64,000 nucleotides of DNA from Candidatus Methylomicrobium oryzae (GTDB taxonomy: Bacteria; Pseudomonadota; Gammaproteobacteria; Methylococcales; Methylomonadaceae), in the NCBI RefSeq assembly GCF_016745425.1, contig NZ_JAERVK010000004.1:245721-309720 (forward strand), written 5' to 3'. Under the pieces are notes generated by a model. That model searched no databases and was not told the origin of the DNA. It saw only the letters and a program-made list of their open reading frames with translations. This document shows, one piece after another, positions 24,691-32,221 of the stretch (positions within the stretch are counted from its first letter, which is position 1; every line of letters starts with the position of its first letter). The position numbers and the translations under genes were made by a program.

Positions 24691-25958
24691 GCATCCTGAG
24701 CCAGGCGAATCCCCATAAACTGCCAGCGGTTATGCGGATAAAAAAAATTGCGGTAACTTTTACGGATATGGCTTTCGGGCGTGGCGCAAGAGCCGCCGCG
24801 CAGCACCATCTGACTGCACATGAATTTGCCGTTGTACTCGCCGACCGCACTTGCCCAAGGCCGGAAACCGGGATACGGCCGGTAGGCGCTTTGTGTCCAT
24901 TCCCACACGTCGCCGCCCAGCTGCAAGAGCCCCTCCCCTGTTCCAGGGGCCTGCGGACGGAACCGGCCGGACTCCAGGTAATTTCCGGGCCTCAATCCTA
25001 CCGTCCCTGCCGCATGTTCCCATTCTTCTTCGGAAGGCAGACGCTTGCCGGCCCAGGTCGCAAAAGCGTCCGCCTCGAAATAGCTGACATGGCAGACCGG
25101 CTCTTCAACCGTCAGCGGCTCTTCCCCCGCCAGTGTGAAATACTGCCAGGCGCCGTCCATTTTTCGCCAGTATAAAGGGGCTTGCCAGCCTTCCCGCTGC
25201 ACTGCGGTCCAGCCGTCGGCCAGCCACAACAAGGGATTGGCGTAGCCGCCGTCGTCGATGAATTCGAGGTATTCGGCATTGGTTACCAAACGGTTGGCCA
25301 GCAGAAACTCATTCATCCGTACCCGATGGCGCGGCAGTTCATTGTCGAAACAAAACCCGTTGCCGTCGTGCCCCACGGCGATCTCGCCGCCCTGCACTTT
25401 GATCCATCGCAGCGGCACGGGCACCGTATCCTCCCCGGAAAAGCGGCCTTCGGTATAGACCGGCACAAGCGGATTGTTTCCCAGAATATGCTTGATGTCG
25501 GTCAGCAAGAGTTCCTGATGTTGCTGTTCATGGTGCAGGCCCAGCTCGATCAGCAGGCGGATGTGCCGGCTTTCATCACGATCATCCTGCCGCTCCATCA
25601 ATTCGGTCATCGCCTCATCGACATGGCGCCTGTACCGATAAATGTCGACGACGGAAGGACGTGACAAAAGTCCGCGCCGATCTCTCGGAAACGGTGTTCC
25701 GACGCCTTGATAGTACGAATTGAAAAGCGGGTGGAAACGGGCGTCGAACGGCCGGTAGCCGACAACGTACGGCACCAGAATGAAAGTCTCGAAAAACCAG
25801 CTGGCATGCGCAAGATGCCATTTCGGAGGGCTGACGTCAGGCATCGTCTGTACGACATAATCTTCCACCGCGAGCGGTTTGCACAGCATCTCGCTTTGAC
25901 GGCGCACTCGGCGATAAGCTTCCAGCTGGCCGGACACGCTTTCGGAATTTTCGCCCAT
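24687..25958 (-). CDS. egtB: Ergothioneine biosynthesis sulfoxide synthase EgtB
   Basis: The protein of 423 residues has an N-terminal DinB-like helical domain and a C-terminal formylglycine-generating-enzyme-like (FGE-sulfatase) domain. The non-haem iron ligands are visible: His51 in WHLAHASWF and the pair His143 and His147 in LHHEQQHQELL. EgtB joins hercynine with cysteine or gamma-glutamylcysteine using O2. The C-terminal words KRLPSEEEWEHAA and GNVWEW-like LGGDVWEWTQS identify the FGE part. The ATG at 25958 has AAGGAG 7-8 nt upstream, so I reject a longer N-terminus. It overlaps egtD by 4 nt and follows a DUF427 gene by 61 nt. Confidence 0.92.
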   Translation of the reverse strand: MGENSESVSGQLEAYRRVRRQSEMLCKPLAVEDYVVQTMPDVSPPKWHLAHASWFFETFILVPYVVGYRPFDARFHPLFNSYYQGVGTPFPRDRRGLLSRPSVVDIYRYRRHVDEAMTELMERQDDRDESRHIRLLIELGLHHEQQHQELLLTDIKHILGNNPLVPVYTEGRFSGEDTVPVPLRWIKVQGGEIAVGHDGNGFCFDNELPRHRVRMNEFLLANRLVTNAEYLEFIDDGGYANPLLWLADGWTAVQREGWQAPLYWRKMDGAWQYFTLAGEEPLTVEEPVCHVSYFEADAFATWAGKRLPSEEEWEHAAGTVGLRPGNYLESGRFRPQAPGTGEGLLQLGGDVWEWTQSAYRPYPGFRPWASAVGEYNGKFMCSQMVLRGGSCATPESHIRKSYRNFFYPHNRWQFMGIRLAQDA

Positions 25959-26019
25959 AACGCGGCTCCTTAACGAAACGAAGAGTCTGCGGTTTGATTC
26001 CCTCTTCCGCAATGCACTT

Positions 26020-26301
26020 TCATTCGGCGATCTCGACGCCCTTCCAGAAAGCGATATAGTTTTTTATGTACGAAGCTTTCTCTTTCGGTTCAGGATAATA
26101 CCAGGCGGCATCCGGGCTTGTGGCACCGTTCACCACGATGTCGCAGTAGCTCGCTTGGCCCTTCCACGGGCAGACGGTATGGGTGGCGCTTTCGCGCAGA
26201 AATTCGGTATGCACCGAAGCCGGCGGAAAATAACAATTTCCCTCAATCTCGATCACCTCATCGCTGTCGGCAATGACTGTGTTATTCCATAAGGCTTTCA
26301 T
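26020..26301 (-). CDS. DUF427 domain protein
   Basis: The ATG at 26301, with GGAG upstream, gives a 93-residue single-domain protein of the DUF427 family. The family words are IEGNCYFPPASV, the HTVCPWKGQASYCDI core and AAWYYPEP. DUF427 proteins are small beta-fold proteins of unknown function found across bacteria and fungi. A longer in-frame extension to 26670 has no homology and runs through a REP pair, so I reject it. It lies 61 nt upstream of egtB on the same strand, so it may be the first gene of the ergothioneine transcript. Confidence 0.85.
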   Translation of the reverse strand: MKALWNNTVIADSDEVIEIEGNCYFPPASVHTEFLRESATHTVCPWKGQASYCDIVVNGATSPDAAWYYPEPKEKASYIKNYIAFWKGVEIAE

Positions 26302-26978
26302 GGCGCTCGCTCCGTGACAGTTTATCTTAGTGGAATGGGACTTTGAGGCAACCGGCGGAGTTCCCCGCCCGCTACTTTTGCGGAGAAGAAGAAAAGGCCT
26401 TCTTATTCCTTCCGAACGCCTGTAAAGGGTTAAGGATTTGATCGGTAATAACGTTCCCTCGCCGAGCGCTTCTCGTGATACTCCGTTGCCGGCTTGGGTT
26501 ATCCCCCAAAGGGTACAAACCGCCCTAGGGTACGCTGTGCGTACCTGTTCACCACCCAATGATACGCACAGCGTACCCTGACAACTGAAGGTTGTGTTTA
26601 AAGAACGCTCTACTGTCTCCATATCAGGTGTCTCATGACACGTGCCGTGACGGAATCGGTCGAGCGACACGCCGGGAGGTTATTTTTAGCCACATCCTAA
26701 AGGCCGCCCGGCGGTGTGCTTGCCCCCCGTTGAACACGGCGGCGACGGTCATTGGCCGTAGGTCCAGCGGGCAATAGAGGATAATGGGAGAGAGAACTGC
26801 CGGATTTATAAGACCTGGCAGGCGGGAGGATTATGGTGCTCGAAATACCTGATCTTACTCTATCGGAAGATAAAGAAACCCTTCAGCCGTTAGAATCCAG
26901 AATGCAAAAAAGCGCCTCTAACCGGAATGGTCTTTGTCAATCCGAGTTAAAGCCGCTTCCAGGAATAAAGGTTGTCGG
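26302..26978. other. Long gene-free stretch between panD and the DUF427 gene
   Basis: This 677-nt gap holds a REP pair (26525-26580) and otherwise no gene I can support. A short plus-strand frame beginning at 26833 has GGAGG before its ATG. It runs into the panD coding region on the opposite strand and has no recognisable similarity. The part from 26600 to 26830 has several short GC-rich palindromic words but no clear unit. Confidence 0.5.
26525..26580. repeat. REP pair, TACGCTG family
   Basis: CTAGGGTACGCTGTGCGTACC (split: CTAGGGTACGCTG then TGCGTACC) at 26525-26545 faces an inverted ATACGCACAGCGTACCCTG at 26562-26580 over a 16-nt loop. It is the third copy of the pair seen at 8150 and 18618 and the tightest of the three. 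Confidence 0.8.
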
Positions 26979-27365
26979 TCAAGCCGCCTGGACTTGCACC
27001 GGAATCGACGACGCAGTACGCACCACCTCGTTCTTTTCGTTGAAATAGATCAGAGCGGGCTTGTAGTTCGCCAGCTCTTTCTGATCGTAGATCGCATAGG
27101 CGCAGATAATCACCAAATCGCCCGCACAGGCAAGGCGCGCCGCCGCGCCGTTGACCGAGATCACTTTAGACCCGGCTTCCGCACGGATCGCATAAGTCGT
27201 GAAACGCTCGCCGTTGTTGACATTGTATATCTGGATCTGTTCGTACTCCCTGATCCCTGCCAAATCGAGAAAGTCGGAGTCGATTGCGCATGAGCCTTCG
27301 TAACCGAGCTCCGATCGTGTAACGGTCGCCCGGTGAAGCTTCGCTTTCAGCATCGTAGTTTGCAT
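26979..27365 (-). CDS. panD: Aspartate 1-decarboxylase PanD
   Basis: The 128-residue pyruvoyl enzyme makes beta-alanine for pantothenate. The proenzyme self-cleaves between Gly24 and Ser25, and the site YEGSCAID is intact. The N-terminal [12 protein letters not shown] and the GERFTTYAI and [20 protein letters not shown] segments are family landmarks. The length is standard. It follows panC after a 178-nt gap on the same strand, so it may be read from the panBC transcript or from its own promoter. Confidence 0.95.
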   Translation of the reverse strand: MQTTMLKAKLHRATVTRSELGYEGSCAIDSDFLDLAGIREYEQIQIYNVNNGERFTTYAIRAEAGSKVISVNGAAARLACAGDLVIICAYAIYDQKELANYKPALIYFNEKNEVVRTASSIPVQVQAA

Positions 27366-27543
27366 AATAACCCGATATAAAGTGCTTTAAGAAACCTTCA
27401 ATTATCGCTCATTCCTGTAGATCCGGCAATATACGAAGAACAAGGAATTCGCTTTGAAAACGCCGAGAAAAGGCGGCTTTGCGCAATAATATTAAAGATC
27501 CGCGGCTCCGCCTAAAGTCGGCAACCTCCGTTTCGCTATTACT

Positions 27544-28392
27544 TTACTTGGAAAAAGCAATATTATCAATCAACCGCGTTTTTCCGAGCCTCACCGCGGC
27601 CAGGATTACGATCTCCCGGTCTTCGGGCGTCGCTGCGGCCAAATCCGAACTTCGGCAGATCGAAAAATAATCGGTCTTAAAGCCCGCCTCCGCAAGAAAA
27701 GACTGTGCCTGCCGCTCGATATCCGCATAAGCCTCCCGGCCGCCCGATAACAATACCGTTTCCTTGGCCTCGCACAAAGCCCGATAAAGCTTGGCTGCAT
27801 TGACTTTTTCGGGTTCGGTCAGATAGCCGTTCCGGGAACTCATCGCCAACCCGCTCGGCTCCCGGACCGTTTCGACCGGCACCAACGCCACCGGAATATT
27901 CAAATCGCGCACCATCGTACGGATGATCGCGAATTGTTGATAGTCCTTAAGACCGAAAAAAGCGCTATCGGGTTGCACAATATTGAACAATTTCGCGACC
28001 ACGGTCGCGACCCCGTCGAAATGGCCCGGCCGAAACGCGCCGCAATGCAGATCGGATAATCCCTTCACGCTGACCACCGTTTTCGCGCCGGGATCGTACA
28101 TGTCCCGGATTTCGGGCAGGAACAGCAGGTCGGCGCCGGCCGCCAGCAATTTTTCCCGGTCTTCGGCTTCGGTGCGCGGATAGGTCTCGAAATCTTCGCC
28201 GGGGCCGAACTGGGTCGGATTCACGAAAATGCTGACCACGACACACTCGGCCTGCCGCCGCGCCGTCTCTACCAGACGGATATGTCCCGCATGCAGATTG
28301 CCCATCGTCGGCACGAACGCGATCCGCTCGCCGGCACGCCGCCGGTTGCCGAGAATCGCGCGCAGTTCTGCGATGGTTTTGACGATTTGCAT
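27544..28392 (-). CDS. panC: Pantothenate synthetase PanC
   Basis: The 282-residue enzyme joins pantoate and beta-alanine using ATP. The nucleotidyltransferase-fold motif FVPTMGNLHAGH (27-37) contains the HIGH-like HAGH, and the later VREPSGLAMSSRNGYL carries the KMSK-equivalent region. VSIFVNPTQFGPGEDF and FFGLKDYQQ are further signatures. The start is 2 nt after the panB stop, so the genes are co-transcribed. The length is that of typical proteobacterial PanC. Confidence 0.95.
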   Translation of the reverse strand: MQIVKTIAELRAILGNRRRAGERIAFVPTMGNLHAGHIRLVETARRQAECVVVSIFVNPTQFGPGEDFETYPRTEAEDREKLLAAGADLLFLPEIRDMYDPGAKTVVSVKGLSDLHCGAFRPGHFDGVATVVAKLFNIVQPDSAFFGLKDYQQFAIIRTMVRDLNIPVALVPVETVREPSGLAMSSRNGYLTEPEKVNAAKLYRALCEAKETVLLSGGREAYADIERQAQSFLAEAGFKTDYFSICRSSDLAAATPEDREIVILAAVRLGKTRLIDNIAFSK

Positions 28393-28394
28393 GA

Positions 28395-29186
28395 TTAAAA
28401 ACTGTGGGCCGGTGTAGGAAAACGCAATTCTTTAACGGCAGACCGGTAATTGCCGAACGCTTCGGCGATCGCAACCGGCGGTTGCATGAAATTCATCGAA
28501 AAACGCGGACGCTTGCCGATGCCGATGTCCAGCATGTCGTAAAGCACCAGCACCTGACCGTCGCAATCGATGCCTGCGCCGATTCCGATTACCGGAATGG
28601 ACAGACGCGCGCTGATAGCGGCGGCCAGCTTCGCAGGCACGCATTCCAGCACCAGCAAAGCCGCGCCGGCCGCTTCCAGCTGCAGCGCATCGGCAAGGAT
28701 TTTGTCCGCTTCGGTCTGGTCGACGCCCTGCACCTTGTAGCCGCCGAGGCGGTTGATCGACTGCGGCAACAGCCCCAGATGGCCGCAGACCGGGATGCCT
28801 TGATCGACCAGAAAACGGACCGCTTCGAAGCGCGCACCTTCCAGCTTGACCATCTGCGCGCCCGCCTGCATCAGTTTGGCCGCATTCATGGCTGCGCCGA
28901 GGGGATCGGGATAAGTTAAAAACGGCATATCCGCAATCACGAACGCTCGCCGGCGCGCGGCCGCTACCCAACGGGTATGGTAGATCATATCGTCCAGCGA
29001 GACCTGGAGCGTCGAGGCCTGCCCCTGAATCACCATGCCCAGCGAGTCGCCGACCAGCATCACATCGATGCCGGCCTGATCGATCAAAGCGCTGAAGCTG
29101 GCGTCGTAAGCAGTCAGGCAGGCGATTTTCTCGCCTTGCCGCTTCATCGCCGCCAAGTCGTGAATGGATAAGGGCTTCCGATTCAT
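28395..29186 (-). CDS. panB: 3-methyl-2-oxobutanoate hydroxymethyltransferase PanB
   Basis: The 263-residue enzyme transfers a hydroxymethyl group from methylene-tetrahydrofolate to ketoisovalerate, the first committed step to pantothenate. The metal and substrate residues lie in MLVGDSLGMVIQG and the VCGHLGLLPQ motif. IPVIGIGAGIDCDGQVLV is also conserved. I chose the ATG at 29186, which follows AAAGG at a longish distance, over a TTG 18 nt upstream. It lies 1 nt after folK, another folate-linked gene, and 2 nt before panC. Confidence 0.95.
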   Translation of the reverse strand: MNRKPLSIHDLAAMKRQGEKIACLTAYDASFSALIDQAGIDVMLVGDSLGMVIQGQASTLQVSLDDMIYHTRWVAAARRRAFVIADMPFLTYPDPLGAAMNAAKLMQAGAQMVKLEGARFEAVRFLVDQGIPVCGHLGLLPQSINRLGGYKVQGVDQTEADKILADALQLEAAGAALLVLECVPAKLAAAISARLSIPVIGIGAGIDCDGQVLVLYDMLDIGIGKRPRFSMNFMQPPVAIAEAFGNYRSAVKELRFPTPAHSF

Positions 29187-29187
29187 T

Positions 29188-29691
29188 TTAATTAATCCTT
29201 TCAAGCCCGCCGCGCGGGCAGTTTACGATAAGGTCGGCAATCCGCCCCAGCCCGGGGGCTACCAGTTCCGGCGCGATTTCGAACAGCGGATACAACACAA
29301 AAGCGCGCAGGCTCAAGCCTGGGTGAGGGACGGTCAACTCGGCCGTCTCGATCCGGTGTTCGCCATAAATCAGCAAATCCAGATCGAGCGTGCGCGCGGT
29401 CCAGCGCTCCCCGACCCGGACTCGTCCGTGCACCTGCTCGATGTGCTGCAAATGGTGAAGCAAAGCCGGCGCGGCCAGATCGGTCGACACCGCCATCACC
29501 GCGTTCACATAATCGGGCTGATCCTGCGGCCCCATCGGCGGACTGCGGTACAGACTGGAAAATGCCAGCTCCCGCACCCCCGGAACCGCAGCGCACTCGG
29601 CGCGCGCCGAGCGAACCTGTTCCACGGGATCTGCCAGATTACTGCCCAGCCCTATGTAAGCAGTGACAGTACCGTTATTTGGTTTGTTCAT
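29188..29691 (-). CDS. folK: Hydroxymethyl-dihydropterin pyrophosphokinase FolK
   Basis: The 167-residue enzyme transfers pyrophosphate from ATP to 6-hydroxymethyl-dihydropterin in folate synthesis. The N-terminal YIGLGSNLADP, the RVGERWTARTLDLDLLIYG motif with the metal-binding aspartates, and PHPGLSLRAFVLYPL are all present. The ATG at 29691 fits the family length better than a longer frame to 29715. Only one base separates its stop from panB, and pcnB lies 90 nt upstream. This is the common pcnB-folK-panB-panC order. Confidence 0.93.
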   Translation of the reverse strand: MNKPNNGTVTAYIGLGSNLADPVEQVRSARAECAAVPGVRELAFSSLYRSPPMGPQDQPDYVNAVMAVSTDLAAPALLHHLQHIEQVHGRVRVGERWTARTLDLDLLIYGEHRIETAELTVPHPGLSLRAFVLYPLFEIAPELVAPGLGRIADLIVNCPRGGLERIN

Positions 29692-29781
29692 TAGGAATAA
29701 CCTTCTTGAAATCACGACCTGCCCAGTCTTAAAACCCTGGCAGGCCTTCAGCCGAAAAGCCCGCTTCGTTCTATCTAGCCC

Positions 29782-31158
29782 TTAGCTCGGCGGGTTTTCG
29801 GTCGGTCCTGCATTTTTCTTTTTTCCGTTCCGGCGGCGGGTCCGGCTGTTTTTCAGATTTCTGGACGGCTGCGTCATCTTTTTTTGCGCCGCTTCATCGG
29901 CCTGTTGAAACTTACTCCACCAGTCGGCCAATTCGGGACCGGCATCGCCGGTTTCCGCCCGAAGCAGCAGAAAATCGTAAGCGGCGCGAAAACGCGGATG
30001 GGTCAGCAGGCGAGCCGGCCTGGGCCCTATCCGCTGCTCGAATTTCGGCTGCAGGCTCCAGACCTCGCGCATCGCCAGGCTGATATGCCGCGGGAACGCG
30101 GTACGTCTGACCTGGCGGGACAGAATCTCGCCGGCGGCGCTCTGGAAAGCGTTGTAATCGTCCATGCCGCGCTCTTGGTTGATTCGGGTCAACATCCGGA
30201 GCGGTTCCCACAAGAACGCCGCCAGCAGGAAATAGGGGGTTACCGTTTTGCCTTCGGCGATCCGGTTATCCGAATTTTGCAGCGCCTTGATCAACAGAAG
30301 TTTCGGAAAACCGTTTTCCTCGACCGCAAGGCTTTTCTCGGTGTCCGGGAACAATACCTGAAAAAGGCCGTAATGCCGCAGCATTTCGAAAGTCTGCAAC
30401 GCAAAGCCCGACAGGAACAGCTTCAATACTTCATCGTAAAGACGCGCGGAAGGAATGCTGTAAAGCAGGTCGGCGGAGCCGTAAATGGTCTTCTGGCAAT
30501 CGGGGTCGATGTTGAAGCCCAGCTTGACCGCAAAGCGGACCGCGCGCAGCATCCGCACCGGATCTTCGCGGAACCGGGTTTCAGGGTCGCCGATCAGTCT
30601 GAGCATACCGGACTTGTGGTCGTCCATCCCGCCGGTATAGTCGACCACCGAAAAATCCTTGATATTGTAGTACAGCGCATTGACCGTAAAATCGCGCCGC
30701 CAGACGTCCTGCTCGATCGTGCCGTACACGTTATCGCGCAGTAGGCGTCCTTCATCGTTGGTCACCTGATTGTCGTCCTGCTCGTTGCCGAAGCCGCGAA
30801 ACGTGGCGACCTCGATCACCTCATTCCCGAAATGCACATGCGCCAGACGAAAACGCCGCCCGATCAGCCGGCAATTGCGGAATACACCCTTGATCTGCTC
30901 CGGATGCGCATTGGTCACGACGTCGAAATCCTTCGGCTCGCGCCCAAGCAGCAAATCGCGTACGCAACCGCCAACCAGATAGGCGTCGTATCCGGATTTT
31001 TGCAGGCGATACAAAACCTTCAGCGCATGCTCACTGATCTGAGCCCGTGAAATCGTATGTTCCGAACGTGGGTAAATTCGAACTTTCGGCGCTTCGTCCG
31101 CGGCTTTGCCGCCGGCCGATTTAACTATTTTTTTGAAGAAGTTTAAAATAATCGACAT
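29782..31158 (-). CDS. pcnB: Poly(A) polymerase I PcnB
   Basis: The 458-residue enzyme adds 3' poly(A) tails to RNAs to promote their decay. The class II nucleotidyltransferase signature is clear: LVGGCVRDLLLGREPKDFDV (61-80), with the catalytic Asp77 and Asp79, then RLIGRRFRLAHVHFG and RRDFTVNALYYN. RFREDPVRMLRAVRFA belongs to the body domain shared with CCA-adding enzymes. A basic tail (RRRNGKKK region) ends the protein. It heads the folK-panBC run and is divergent from the small membrane protein at 31375. Confidence 0.93.
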   Translation of the reverse strand: MSIILNFFKKIVKSAGGKAADEAPKVRIYPRSEHTISRAQISEHALKVLYRLQKSGYDAYLVGGCVRDLLLGREPKDFDVVTNAHPEQIKGVFRNCRLIGRRFRLAHVHFGNEVIEVATFRGFGNEQDDNQVTNDEGRLLRDNVYGTIEQDVWRRDFTVNALYYNIKDFSVVDYTGGMDDHKSGMLRLIGDPETRFREDPVRMLRAVRFAVKLGFNIDPDCQKTIYGSADLLYSIPSARLYDEVLKLFLSGFALQTFEMLRHYGLFQVLFPDTEKSLAVEENGFPKLLLIKALQNSDNRIAEGKTVTPYFLLAAFLWEPLRMLTRINQERGMDDYNAFQSAAGEILSRQVRRTAFPRHISLAMREVWSLQPKFEQRIGPRPARLLTHPRFRAAYDFLLLRAETGDAGPELADWWSKFQQADEAAQKKMTQPSRNLKNSRTRRRNGKKKNAGPTENPPS

Positions 31159-31374
31159 TCCCTGGTTTATCTGTTATCTGCCTAAATCATACCACTTCGC
31201 ACTTGATAACCCAACTGGCGCTATCCTTTTACAATCCATTCGGATATAGTAGAATGATTTGCGTTAGCGAGCAAACCCGATCCTGATCGGCATAGCGTTG
31301 AGTTAAGCCTCGGAAATCAGGATAATGTCCACTTAATCACCGAACACATTCATCCTGAGCTTGACAAGATTGCT

Positions 31375-31548
31375 ATGAAAAAAATAATTGACGGATTCAT
31401 CGACAACCCGCTGGCAAGCAGCATCTTTCTAGCGGATTTTTTCCTTTTGATCTTTATTCGTCCGCCCTTTTTCTTCTCATTGATCATGCTCGGCACCCTT
31501 GCCGCCAGCAGCATGTATCTCGGCCAAAAAACGGCGCCTTTCAAATAA
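31375..31548 (+). CDS. Small hydrophobic membrane protein (57 residues)
   Basis: An ATG-initiated frame of 57 codons starts MKKIIDGFIDNPLASSIFLA. It has one or two hydrophobic segments (about residues 15-32 and 34-47) separated by RPP, and a short polar tail QKTAPFK. Its TAA is directly followed by the TTG start of the RDD-family gene, so the two may be translationally coupled. The Shine-Dalgarno site is weak. I do not know a family. The clean frame, membrane-protein composition and tight spacing support it as a real small gene. Confidence 0.5.
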   Translation: MKKIIDGFIDNPLASSIFLADFFLLIFIRPPFFFSLIMLGTLAASSMYLGQKTAPFK

Positions 31549-32013
31549 TTGCGGCGGCCGTCTAAAACTTCCGATGCCCCGGGTGCAAATTCGGCGCCCG
31601 GCCTCTTCCGCCGTTTGGCGGCCATCGTCTACGATGCGCTTTTACTTGCGGCCGTGCTGTTTGCAGCCACCGCCGCGATATTGCCCTTCAATTCCGGTCA
31701 TGCCTTCCGGCCGGATCAATATTTCTATCCCGCTTATCTGATCGACGTCAGTTTCCTGTTTTTCGGCTGGTTCTGGACCCACGGCGGCCAGACTCTCGGC
31801 ATGCGCGCCTGGAAAATCAAAGTTCTGACGGCCTGCGGAAAACCCATCAACTGGCGCCAGGCCGCCCTGCGCTTCTTCTCCGCCCTCTTTTCCTGGCTGA
31901 TTTTCGGGATCGGTTTCTGGTGGATTCTTTTCGATAAGCAGAAGCGGAGCTGGCACGACCATTTATCCGACACCGCAGTCTATTTCGATCCGAATTCGGC
32001 CAGCTCCCGGTAA
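31549..32013 (+). CDS. RDD family membrane protein
   Basis: The 154-residue protein matches the RDD family: the Arg and Asp of GLFRRLAAIVYDALLL in the first membrane segment, the central HGGQTLGMRAWKIKVL, and the final WHDHLSDTAVY with the last conserved Asp. About three membrane segments are visible. RDD proteins are thought to act in transport, and some are linked to ion tolerance, but most are unassigned. No in-frame ATG precedes the conserved part, so a TTG at 31549, immediately after the upstream stop, is the likely start. Confidence 0.8.
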   Translation: MRRPSKTSDAPGANSAPGLFRRLAAIVYDALLLAAVLFAATAAILPFNSGHAFRPDQYFYPAYLIDVSFLFFGWFWTHGGQTLGMRAWKIKVLTACGKPINWRQAALRFFSALFSWLIFGIGFWWILFDKQKRSWHDHLSDTAVYFDPNSASSR

Positions 32014-32221
32014 CGCCCGCCTTTTCTTCCCGAGTCCGGCCACGCCGTTAACTCGATGACAATACGGCAGAGCTATCCGTTCTGAGGTTGATGCTCCGCT
32101 TGTGATTTTTGGGGCTGTTTCGTGCGATCATATAGCGAGACTTGGCCTGCAGACTCCATCTTGGCGTGCCAGCCGCCCAAAACCCGATCACCCTGTTCGG
32201 ATATAAAAAAATCCCAACCCC

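Noticed and set aside
26302-26670. Long N-terminal extension of the DUF427 protein
   Set aside because: It has no similarity, crosses a REP pair, and an ATG with GGAG gives the normal family length.
26833-27048. Short plus-strand frame with a GGAGG site
   Set aside because: It overlaps panD on the opposite strand, has no recognisable similarity and looks like chance.
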